From positions 50,754,351-50,818,350 of the forward strand of contig NC_065533.1 in NCBI RefSeq assembly GCF_020184175.1: a stretch of DNA of 64,000 nucleotides, in the 5' to 3' direction. The stretch is from Aphis gossypii (taxonomy: Eukaryota; Arthropoda; Insecta; Hemiptera; Aphididae). A program made the position numbers and the translations under genes. The first letter of the stretch is position 1. Each line of letters begins with the position of its first letter. This document shows, one piece after another, positions 24,355 to 34,066 of this stretch. The notes below the pieces were generated by a model. The model ran no database searches. It saw only the letters and a program-made list of their open reading frames with translations, and was not told where the DNA came from.

Positions 24355-24825
24355 ATGAATAATGGTCATTACGCGAAATCGGGACTTCAACGAACACAAA
24401 TTCGATATGTTAGGTACCGTGTGTACGTTTGTATGACGGATACAGCTGCACACGCGTGTGCGTACACGGCGTCCTCTTTACAATTTTATATTATTGGTAT
24501 TATATATTATTATGATATTATTTATTGTACAGATACATTGTGTCGACGTGCTGAAATATCATCTGATGATTATTCAGGCTTGACAAATAACCGAGGGAGT
24601 GTATACAATATACGCACGACAGACGGAATCATTGTGTGCGGTGGCGAGTATAATAACATGTTTACGGCACACATATTTCGCACCGATCGACGTTTTTGCG
24701 GGCTTGCCGGGAGGGCGCGTAGGCGTCGTCGGCCGACAATAATAATATCGTCGTCGCAGAGTCGGCCGACCGTCCGATGTATATATTTCGGACGATTGAT
24801 GCCATCGTCGATAATGATCTTTTGA
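24355..24825 (+). CDS. Candidate 156-codon ORF, unknown function
   Basis: This is the longest ATG-initiated frame outside the CpG blocks. Its middle part is not repeat-derived, with stretches such as CRRAEISSDDYSGLTNNRGS and RTTDGIIVCGGEYNNMF, and it ends with an arginine run (residues about 121-127) and a serine run. A minus-strand frame of 125 codons overlaps it at 24570-24947, which weakens the coding argument. No signal peptide and no family are recognised. It lies 80 bp upstream of the transposon at 24905. It may be a decayed coding fragment or chance. Confidence 0.2.
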   Translation: MNNGHYAKSGLQRTQIRYVRYRVYVCMTDTAAHACAYTASSLQFYIIGIIYYYDIIYCTDTLCRRAEISSDDYSGLTNNRGSVYNIRTTDGIIVCGGEYNNMFTAHIFRTDRRFCGLAGRARRRRRPTIIISSSQSRPTVRCIYFGRLMPSSIMIF

Positions 24826-24904
24826 TAATTACGATAATGCGAAAATTCGCTCCGGTGTATTATTATATGCACGCTAAGCCGTATAAATATAATATTATAA
24901 AATA

Positions 24905-25309
24905 CAGGATGATTCACTAACCATGGTACCATCGTCGAATAATACAATTATTCAAAATCTGATTTTTGGATATTTTCAATATACTAGTACTTTAAGAGTA
25001 TATTTTAAAATTCTTGAGATTATTTTTGTACTATTTAAGGATCGGGTTGTGTGATGATAGGTATAGAATCTTTTGTTTTTCAAATAATAGCCCATATTTT
25101 GCTGTAGATTATACATTTTTAATTATTATACATAATAATAATATTGTGTATTTTTTTTTGGAATTTTGTTCAAGCGAGTAGTCCTGATGCGTAGGTAGTA
25201 CAACAATTTCAACGGTCTTTAAGTGTATTTAAAAATTCTAAAAATCAGTTTTTCAATAATTGCATTATCGAAGAAAAAGGGAGACGACCATGTTCGGTGA
25301 ATCACCCTG
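24905..25309. mobile_element. 405-bp TA-flanked miniature inverted-repeat element (Tc1/mariner-like)
   Basis: The element starts with CAGGATGATTCAC and ends with the complement of CAGGGTGATTCAC. The terminal inverted repeats continue inward for about 75 to 100 bp with scattered mismatches: both arms contain CATGGT, CAATTATT and CTGATTTTT in the same order. TA dinucleotides flank both ends (24903-24904 and 25310-25311), as expected for insertion at TA by Tc1/mariner transposases. The interior has no long open frame, so it is non-autonomous and would need a transposase supplied from elsewhere. Confidence 0.85.
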
Positions 25310-26090
25310 TACATTTATATTCGACAAGGCGTCACTATATAACATGTCCGACGACGTCAAGTTTACCGCGGTATTGAAATAAATGTCGAAATCGCATAAA
25401 ACCTCTGATAACTGATTAGTATAATATACACAATATGTTAACCGATGTGTCGGCACGAACAGATAGTAACTGTGTTTTGCGTTAATGTTAAATACTGCCG
25501 TCCGACGAACACACGCGTAATATCTTATAAAAACACTATAGCTGCTGTTCAAACTATATATTATACACGTTCCTCTCTCTCCCTTTCTCTGTATTTCATA
25601 CGGTTTTCGCCCGATATCGTTATTATTTCCACGTAAACCGTATGTTGCCTAATTTTTATGGTTTCTGGGGCGTATCGCATTATTTTTTTCGATGCGATAG
25701 TGCACACAGTATAAAATTCAAGAATTTTATGACGGTCAATGCATGCATTTTATGTAGGTACCCACGACCGAGGTCCGATAGGTATATATACCTGCGGCAG
25801 GCGTCGTGTGTTAAAATGATTATTATTATTATTTATGTATAAATTATGCATACCTAATAATATTATGTAAATGTATTTATAAATATAGATCTCAACTAAT
25901 CGATCAATACATGTTTCTTTTTGAACACATACGTCCTTATTATTATATAACATCTATTCTATAGTCTATAGACGTCTAATAATATATGTATATAATTATA
26001 CTACGTGGACTGTCTTGTGTTAAAATATTAAAATTTTAAATTAGCAATATTGATAATTTTATTTGTCGGGTTTAACATTTACTGACGTTT

Positions 26091-26196
26091 TGCAGAGGTT
26101 TCAGTAAACAATAGTATGAACCTAAAACTCTGCAGACATGTGTCACACTCGCGCTTCGAATATGATGGACATAATCTACTTGGAACGAGTGTGTCA
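26091..26196. repeat. Two adjacent short inverted repeats
   Basis: TGCAGAGGTTT at 26091-26101 pairs with AAAACTCTGCA at 26124-26134 with one mismatch. TGTCACACTCG at 26141-26151 pairs with CGAGTGTGTCA at 26186-26196 with one mismatch. Each could form a small hairpin in RNA or DNA. Confidence 0.55.
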
Positions 26197-28768
26197 GTAA
26201 TCGGCGTATGGGATGTATTTTGTCATATTTAATGTGATAGTAATTACCATTGAATTCTATTAAAATTATTTAATATTGTTTAGACGACTTGAAGTATATA
26301 GACACAAATGTGAAGTGGACAATTTGTGATCATTTTACAGTTGAACTATTAGCCGTTTGTAACTTTTGAAGTACTTTATAGGATTTTATTGTAGTAGACG
26401 AGTGAGTGAAAGAAATTATTTAAATATTATTATTACATTATTGAAAAACTTGCAAATAATATCTGATGCATTGTGTTGTATAATCATGGTAGTTTATAAT
26501 AAATTAAATAATAATTTAAACTTTAATCATTTTTAAATAAACATCTAGAAAAACGCTTAACCTTAATTTAAAGTGGTAAAGTTTCAAAATAGTTTTGAAA
26601 GTTAAGGAATATTTATTTTATGGTAAATTATTTGTTGAATTGACAGAGTTTGTAAATATTGAACACTATATCCTATTATAACGTTCGTAGGTGTAAACTA
26701 TAGTAAGTTATTTAATATTATACCTATCTACAAATACTTTTGAATAATCTAAATATGATTTGATTGCGGATTTATTTTTCATAAATTAAAAGTTTATTAT
26801 AGTTTCAAATGTTTCAATGGTTGTTATAAAAGACGCGCAATAAAGATTATTTGCAAACCACTTTATACGAATATTATTTAATATTAATCGACTGAACGTA
26901 ATATTGAATAATGTGTACACTTTTAATTAATACAAATATATTAATTTATTTGTATAAATATTATACATATTATTTACCTATAATATAATAATTGTCTGAA
27001 TAAAATTATTCAGATTATCTAAATAAATAGTCAAAATCGTTTTATTTATAGTAGTCATAGCAGGTACAATAAACATTAATTCATACACATCGAGTAAAAG
27101 ATAATAGTTACCAGAGTAAAATAGTAATGAAAAAAGCTATATTGTGCTTACGAGTCTTGCAGTATACATTAATTACGAAACATATCGATTGTTTTGAATG
27201 GACTGAATGTCAGAAACTTAATTTCATCCAAGATTATATAAAATTGTTCAGATTTTTTAGATTTTTTTTTTATGTTTATTAATACGCGACGACTGATGGT
27301 TGGTGATTGGTAATCAAAACTCATGTACACAAACTCGATGTTCCGTGTAAAGCCTAAAGGGTAAATATTAAGTAACACGCGTGTAGCGGAAAGATCATTA
27401 CGTGCGATTTATCGAAAATAAACGACACGTGTGCTTTTAAAACATATTTATATCAATCGTCTTTTGGGGTAATTTGTTTAAAGAAGTTGACATAATTATT
27501 CTGTAATACATCTACATCAAGTATATGAAGTAGTCTAAAATTAATATTTACTTACCTACTTGCCTTTCAGAGTTTAGATAGGATATATATATGTAATGTA
27601 AGAAATCCTATTAAGTCTTTGAAGCATTCCCTGGCTGAATAAACAAATACGCATACATACGTGTATCTGTAGTGTGTATAATGTTTATTCGATATTTCAA
27701 AAACGTGACTTTCAAAAAACTCAATACATAATAGTGCACTTCAGTCTTTAAAATATTTTCCTCACCGCAATCGTTTACAAAAAAAAAGTCCTTGTATATA
27801 AATAGTATACACTACGCAACATCAACTATTAACCCTATCAGTTAAATTTGGAAATTTGGGAAATCAAAAATCGAAAAATATAATATATATGACATTAGGC
27901 ATATACTAAACTAAGTATCTGCACATTACATATTATATGGGCATATGTGCAACTCTATTATTATCTGTTTCAGTGGAACAAGCATAGTATTCATTAAGTT
28001 TAAATAATTTATGTTAAAGGGACACTTTTTTCGAACAGGTACCAGACCCGTCCCAATTACTATGCAGGACCGATTAACGTTTTAAGTGTAGTAGAATGGG
28101 GTTTATGTAGATGAAAAAATATAAAATTAACAGTTGGAAACATTTTAAACGCCAGCAATGAATTATAATTTCATTAGATTTAATATTTTTATTCCTGCAG
28201 CAGTGGTGCAGTGCAAAAAAATTAAATTTGTTCAAACGGCAAATTTATTTATGTATAATTAGTAATTACACAATTGATTACAAAGTTTTTATCAACTGTT
28301 AATTAATGTTTGTGTTATAAATTACACACTTCATAAAACAAAACGCGGAGCAACGTTTAAACCAAAGGAAAGGGAGATATAATGTCGTTGAATGAGACTA
28401 TTCCAATACTAACAATCTCATTTTAAGTTTACTTTTCATCGCAATGAGCTATAATTTTTAAACTTGTTAATATTTTATTAAACTGTGTTGCTATTACTAT
28501 TCTTAAATAATGACTACGCGTCTACGTGTAAAGTTTCCTCAGATTAAATTCTTAAGTTTAGAACCATTTAAGTATTGTTTAGTCTACATTTTTATTGTGA
28601 TTTTTCTTGTAAGTAATTTAATCCGTATTATAAAGCTTAACAATTGCTTTTAATTTACTTATACTTAAAATGTCTACCAAACTTTTGGTAATAATAATTG
28701 TTTTTGAATTTTGTTTGTTATTACTTTTATACACACATATTATTAATGTATTATAAACATATTGTGTT

Positions 28769-28792
28769 TGTGTGTGTGTGTGTGTGTGTGTA
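28769..28792. repeat. (TG)12 microsatellite
   Basis: A pure TG run lies in AT-rich DNA. Confidence 0.92.
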
Positions 28793-30704
28793 TTTTATAT
28801 TGTTTACTACACTGTTAATAGAAGTTTTGATACAAAATATTTTGGTATATTATATATATATATTTAAAATGCATTTATAGGGAGCATTTTATTATTAAAC
28901 TTAAAAGTCTATTATAACTTTTGAAGGGAGTTAATTATGTGTTATATAATATGTTCCAAAAGCTTAAAGTATACTATATCGTGGGAAAAACAGTATTAAT
29001 AATTCTGTAAAATATTTTTAAAGTTAAAATTTGTTAAAATTTGTATAAAACGTGTTTATAAATAAATCAACTTACCGTAATATATATATACTATAGTATC
29101 AATTGATCAAATGCTTGTGTGAATAAATATCAATCTACATATTAAAAATAATTGATTGATAAAATCATGAATCGTGATATGATTAAAGCAAAATATTTAA
29201 TTATATTTCAAAGAACTACTTTACTATATCGAAGTTTAAAGCAATTATTGCCAATAGTACTAACGATTAAAGCTCAAGCAATAAACAATAAACCGTTAAT
29301 AAAACTTTTCAATTTTTAAATTCAAGTCGTGACACGGTTTTTGATTTCCTTAGTGAATTTGCTCAAATTATTAAATTATCTTCAACTTTTAAATCCATTA
29401 ACAATTTTATATTTTCTTCATGCTATCATATTTTATACTTAGCGTTGATGCTCGTTAATATCTTCCATAGAATTTATTAAGAGTTTTTTTAAGTTTACTG
29501 ATTATTTTATCTAACGCGCGTATGTATAGTGTAAATATTATGTATAGACATGTAGTCTATATAGACTGTAACAGATAATTTTGAATTATGATATAATATG
29601 TAGATAGGTCGATAGGTGTAAACAAATAATCATAATTTGTATTATGATTTCAATAAAGACATCAAGTTTCAAAGAAATATAAAAAATAAAATGGTAATAT
29701 CTATTATGAAACTTTTAAAATGTATTCAATATATTTTTGGTTAAAATTACTTAAATTATAACAATTTAAATGTGTATAGGTACTACATTTTTTGATATTT
29801 AAATATATATTCTTAACAGTAAGTCAGTAAATTAATACAAAAATTGTTAGTTAAGGCTATTACATTATATTTAAATATGCAGGAAAAAAATTCTTTAATA
29901 TGCCGTGCGAATTTTTAATGTCTTCTCAATTTATCCTTATTTGATAGCTTATTTATTTATTCCTATGATAAAAAATGAACAATAATACTGAATTAAATTA
30001 CCTAAATATTTGTTATTTTTTAATTCATAAAATAATAATTATTAACACAAATAAACATTTATATATAATATTAATTTTTTAAAAAAAAATATAAATATCT
30101 AATGATTCTAGTCAAGTCATCGTGGTAAGGTTTGATAAAGTTTTCCAGATGACTATCGTATCCAGTCAACAGTCCAATCTAATTAAGTGTTGCATCCTCT
30201 AAATTACTTGTTTCGTTGCATCTTCCTTTTCTTGTGCTTCTATCTGATCCAATATTTTCCTCTGGTTGTTATTTCAGTCAACTCGTTTAAAAAAAACACG
30301 ATTTATAGCACTATATTATCATCTATGCCTGTATATTGCTGCAGTGCAAGTCAATGGGGTATCGATCTAAAATAATTATTTTATACTATCAATTGCTTTT
30401 ATGTTATTCAGTTTGACTGCGCTCGTAAAACGGTGAATACAAATGTACGGGTTAAGTTTGAGAGTGACCCATATTATAGTTATTTTGTACGAAAAACGTC
30501 GTATTTGTTAATTTTTACATATTATCATATTTTCTCAAACTCCTAAAGCAGGGGTGGCTATACACGATTGCAAGGACATTATAATATCGTCTCGCAGCAG
30601 GACAAGGACGGCGAACAATTAATTTTCAACACCTCCGGCGCGCGTACAAGTAACAGTACCTAGGTATATCCATAATCTATATGTATAAATAAATTATACA
30701 CCTA

Positions 30705-30721
30705 TGTGTGTGTGTGTGTGT
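30705..30721. repeat. (GT)n microsatellite
   Basis: A short GT run stands directly upstream of the candidate promoter at 30728. Confidence 0.85.
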
Positions 30722-30727
30722 ATTATG

Positions 30728-30762
30728 TATATAGGTGCATATTATCGCAGACGTATCAGTGC
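30728..30762 (+). promoter_or_regulatory. Candidate core promoter: TATATA box and TCAGTG initiator
   Basis: TATATA at 30728-30733 lies 30 bp upstream of the A (30758) of TCAGTG at 30756-30761, the standard TATA-to-initiator spacing. The pair sits at the upstream edge of a small GC-raised island (about 30590-31010) that also holds the ATG exon at 30904-30960. TATATA words are frequent in this genome, so spacing and context carry most of the weight. Confidence 0.3.
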
Positions 30763-30903
30763 GCATATTATTGGCTCGTCTTGCAACGCATTGTCTATGG
30801 TATATTAGTATATTATTATATAATGACACACATATATACTATAGCGCCGTCGCCGCTGTTTCATCTCTCCCCCCAAACATCACAAGTTACGGTCACGACA
30901 GCG

Positions 30904-30960
30904 ATGGCCATGAATAGTATATACGGTCGGATCCGAGTGATGGACGGCACAGTCGGACAG
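30904..30960 (+). CDS. Candidate first coding exon, 19 codons, phase 0 donor
   Basis: The ATG has G at -3 and G at +4 (GCGATGG) and opens the frame MAMNSIYGRIRVMDGTVGQ, which ends at CAG followed by GTACAG, an acceptable splice donor in phase 0. Without splicing the frame would continue only eight codons to TAG. A pyrimidine-rich tract ending in CAAG stands just upstream (30859-30886), so the ATG could also be in an internal exon that starts near 30887. Nothing identifies the gene. Confidence rests on the combination of promoter-like signals, start context and donor. Confidence 0.25.
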
Positions 30961-31673
30961 GTACAGCGAGACATTATTTTGTATTAGACTGCGTATTTTG
31001 ACGCCTTGTTCTAGTGTTGTGCATTTAAATAAGTAGTTAACACATAGGTGTAGTATACGTACATGTCTAATAAAATAATATATTATTCTACCTTATACTT
31101 TCCACAGCGACGTGTGCGACGACAGCCAATAATTCGTCTATCGCATCGTCTATAACTATTGTCACATATCATCGTGACGTTTTTGTTGTAGAACTATAAT
31201 ATTATCTATGACAGTCAACAGTACTTGTTGTTTTATTTTAATATAAATAAAATAAAATTGTCCATTTTATATACTTCACGCGCAGCAACGAAACGTGGAC
31301 GTATCTATAAAAATATTCGTATAAATCTGTGCACCTATATGGTGTAGGTGTTGTTTGTTTGTATGTATATAGAGAGATCATAAATAATATTTTTAAAAAA
31401 AAACGCGTTTATTGTTACGTCAAATTAAGGGTGTTATATTATATAAAATTATATGTAGATATATACAAAGCTTAATGTTTATTCGAGATACGTGGATTAC
31501 ATTTAGGACTAAAGTATAAGTATATCAATCGTGAACAGCGATCGAGCTTGCGCATATTGTTGTACTATTAATATATTGTGTACAAAAATGTATAGAACGT
31601 TAAAATTTATATTATAAGTTCAACACTCGAAACTAGTTTTAGGTTATAAATTTATAAGTGAAGCAAATCTACA

Positions 31674-31820
31674 ATGATTTGTATTTTTATCGTTATACGT
31701 TTCATAACATTTTGGAGTAGAAAATGTGCTCCAATTGTCGATATTGAGATGAGTAGCAAATTTGATTTGCTGGTTGATACTCTTGGGGTGTCGAAAAAGG
31801 GGAAATTAAATTCAAGATAA
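31674..31820 (+). CDS. Candidate 48-codon ORF with signal-like N-terminus
   Basis: The ATG has A at -3 (ACAATG). Residues 2-14 are hydrophobic (ICIFIVIRFITFW) with one arginine, followed by a mixed, charged stretch (SRKCAPIVDIEMSSKFDLLV) and a basic end rich in lysine. This could be a signal peptide or membrane anchor on a small secreted or membrane peptide. No family is recognised, and AT-rich DNA readily gives hydrophobic N-termini by chance. Confidence 0.17.
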   Translation: MICIFIVIRFITFWSRKCAPIVDIEMSSKFDLLVDTLGVSKKGKLNSR

Positions 31821-32484
31821 TATTATACTTTGAATTTATTTAGGCCATTCTACGGTACGTTGTGGTATGATAATAATATATATATATATATAAACTTAAT
31901 GAAATATTTTTGATGAAATATGAACTCAACATTAAAAATTAAAAATATACCAATCACAATGTAAAATAATAACATAATCTTTTCTTAGAAATTTGAATTA
32001 GATTCTTATCCATCAGTCTCTTTCAATCGAAATCGTTTTTCGTACTTATACCGATACAATTATAAATAATTTAACTCAAATTTAACACATCCTTTGCATT
32101 TTACAGTGACCTATAAATACTTAATTACATAGTATGTATTTGAAACCTTTTATACAACAGAAATGAATTCGCTTGGTGTTGTTATTGTTGTGTTGTTTTT
32201 TAACTTGAAACGTTTGACGTGCTGTGATGACCCAATATTAATTAGTTGAAATTCACTGGCTTTTGGTAAAACTACGTAGTTTGCATGAAAACCAAGAGAA
32301 GAGTGTATTATATTTTAGTATGATGGCATACAATTATTGGTAAATATCGCTGTATAGAGTAATTATTATTGAACGTCCCTTGTGTTGGATGGAATTTAAA
32401 CTAGCTGTAGGGTAAAATTTAACCATTAAAATTTAGTGTATAATATAGTCTCCTTGCACGCCTCGCTACAGCTGCAGGATACCT

Positions 32485-32510
32485 ATAATAATAATAATAA
32501 TAATAATAAT
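32485..32510. repeat. (AAT)n microsatellite
   Basis: About eight AAT units follow a GC-raised segment ending in GCTGCAGG. Confidence 0.9.
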
Positions 32511-33112
32511 TCGAACTCGATTCATTTTCTCCCTTACCGGCGAGGCGGCGCGTTATCTCGTTAAAACATTCGCAAATAAAACACCACACGCTATTACTTA
32601 ATTATTAATATTTGCTATAGATTGAAGATAAAAGTTATAATATTCACACTGCTGTACGTATATAGCTTTAAAAATGTCGAACGGTTTTTATGAAAGTTTA
32701 CGTTTTCAATATTATCTTTTATAATGGATAAAATATAAGTGTATAGTGGATTAAACAAGTTACAGCAGATACTGTAATAATACCATATAGTATATAAGTA
32801 TAGTAATAGACAATCGTTACCATTAAACAATAAAAATTAGTACTTATACGGCTATACCTATATACATACCATAATATACTTATGAAATATTAATACCAGA
32901 TACTTGGTGTCTTGGTATCTAGTATTTCGGTATTAAGATTTATACCGGTATATCGGTTGACATAATATGCATGCGTATCAATATTTTAATTGTTCGATAT
33001 TTTTTTAACGCTGTTCATACTTTGACATTTTCTATAAGTACAACACGAGTAAAAACAAAATATGTGTGTACTCTTTCAGTTATACAGTATAATACACGAC
33101 GTACAATTTTGA

Positions 33113-33175
33113 TTTTCGATACTTCGATTATTCGATACCTATTTTAAAATATTCATTAGGTGCTAGTATCGAAAA
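33113..33175. repeat. Inverted repeat with 11-bp perfect arms
   Basis: TTTTCGATACT at 33113-33123 is the exact reverse complement of 33165-33175. The interior repeats the word TTCGATAC once more. The region just upstream (about 32890-32960) contains several GGTATC and GATACC words, so this may be part of a larger repeat. Confidence 0.55.
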
Positions 33176-33349
33176 GTTTATAATTTAATTTGGTTTACTG
33201 CATAGCAGCTTTTCGGTTATTATCTGTAGGCACGTCGAAAATACCGTCAGCTATATAATAATAATTGTAATACATTATATTATTATAGTCTGCAACTCGT
33301 AAGAAGTAAAATTAGTATGGTTGCATAATAATAACAGTAGTATAGTAGA

Positions 33350-33622
33350 ATGGTTAATTATTTCCGCGAACACCTTAACCCCCGAGTTTATTGTCCAAAG
33401 CGCGTTACATTCAACTATATGAACAATAAAGCGTTGTTGTTTGATATCAAAGAGACCGTGTCCGTATTGACACTAATTAAAAAACGTAATAATAAAACGT
33501 TGCGGCGCGAGAGGACGCACTGCAGAATCCTCCGCAACGGTGGTCCGTTTATGTGTATTATAAGTGCCTGCAATACTCTAAATATTATACTCTCGCTCGC
33601 CATGAGCAGGTATACGTCATAA
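33350..33622 (+). CDS. Candidate 90-codon ORF, unknown function
   Basis: The frame opens at an ATG preceded by AGTAGA (A at -1, T at -3, a middling context) and uses varied codons in a GC-raised island. The product is basic in its middle (IKKRNNKTLRRERTHC) and hydrophobic near the end (CIISACNTLNIILSLAMS). A good donor word, AG then GTATAC, occurs at 33608, so the last codons could be intronic. A 62-codon frame on the opposite strand (33415-33603) is also open, which lowers confidence. No family is recognised. Confidence 0.22.
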   Translation: MVNYFREHLNPRVYCPKRVTFNYMNNKALLFDIKETVSVLTLIKKRNNKTLRRERTHCRILRNGGPFMCIISACNTLNIILSLAMSRYTS

Positions 33623-33637
33623 TAAAAGTTATATCAC

Positions 33638-34066
33638 TTGCGTATATATATTATGTATATATATATATATATCAAGATTCGAGAGATGTTGTTTAGAAGT
33701 CGTGCGCGACGTTTTTTCCGTTTAAACACGGGACACGCAGACCGGCGTTCTACTGCAGTAGTGGAGATACGAATCGCGAGAATTACTTTTAAAGTTTGTT
33801 TATTGTTAGCAAAGTATAATTATCAAATACTTTTGAATTTGTCGGACAAAAACACACATGCACAACACCGCCAGCGGTCATCGCACGAGAGAATCAGGAT
33901 CGCGCGTCCGCGTGACTACGCGCATGTGCAATCGATGCTCGCCGTGTTACGTCATTTCGTTTCCGTTCATGCACACACGATTATATACATATACGTACGT
34001 ATATCGTATATGTATACATACACTCCGTATATTGTGAACAACAAAGCGGCGGCAACTGCGTTTTAG
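33638..34066 (+). CDS. Possible 142-codon frame, repeat-influenced
   Basis: The frame follows 15 bp after the ORF at 33350. Its first 16 and last 30 codons are Tyr/Ile/Thr runs from TA-type repeats. The centre, from an ATG at about 33686, is arginine-rich and less repetitive, with stretches such as FRLNTGHADRRSTAVVEIRI. No domain is recognised. It may be a fragment of the same GC-raised island and not a gene. Confidence 0.12.
   Translation: MRIYIMYIYIYIKIREMLFRSRARRFFRLNTGHADRRSTAVVEIRIARITFKVCLLLAKYNYQILLNLSDKNTHAQHRQRSSHERIRIARPRDYAHVQSMLAVLRHFVSVHAHTIIYIYVRISYMYTYTPYIVNNKAAATAF

Larger units (their letters stand above)
25312..30548. other. Long AT-rich stretch without recognised gene
   Basis: This is over 5 kb of low-GC DNA. 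It holds a pair of small hairpins at 26091-26196 and a GT run at 28769-28792. A minus-strand donor match (GTAG then GTAAGTA) lies at about 27549-27556, but the adjoining sequence has stops in all three minus frames. I see no RNA gene or coding exon. Confidence 0.5.
30967..33112. other. AT-rich stretch holding one small ORF
   Basis: Apart from the ORF at 31674-31820 and an (AAT)n run at 32485-32510, the sequence is low-complexity AT-rich DNA with no recognised element. Confidence 0.45.

Noticed and set aside
27540..27660. Minus-strand exon between TTATTCAG and GTAG|GTAAGTA
   Set aside because: All three minus frames contain stops across the segment.
30549..30570. CAGGGGTGGCTA as a hAT left end
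   Set aside because: Only the first dozen bases fit, and no inverted partner or target duplication was found.
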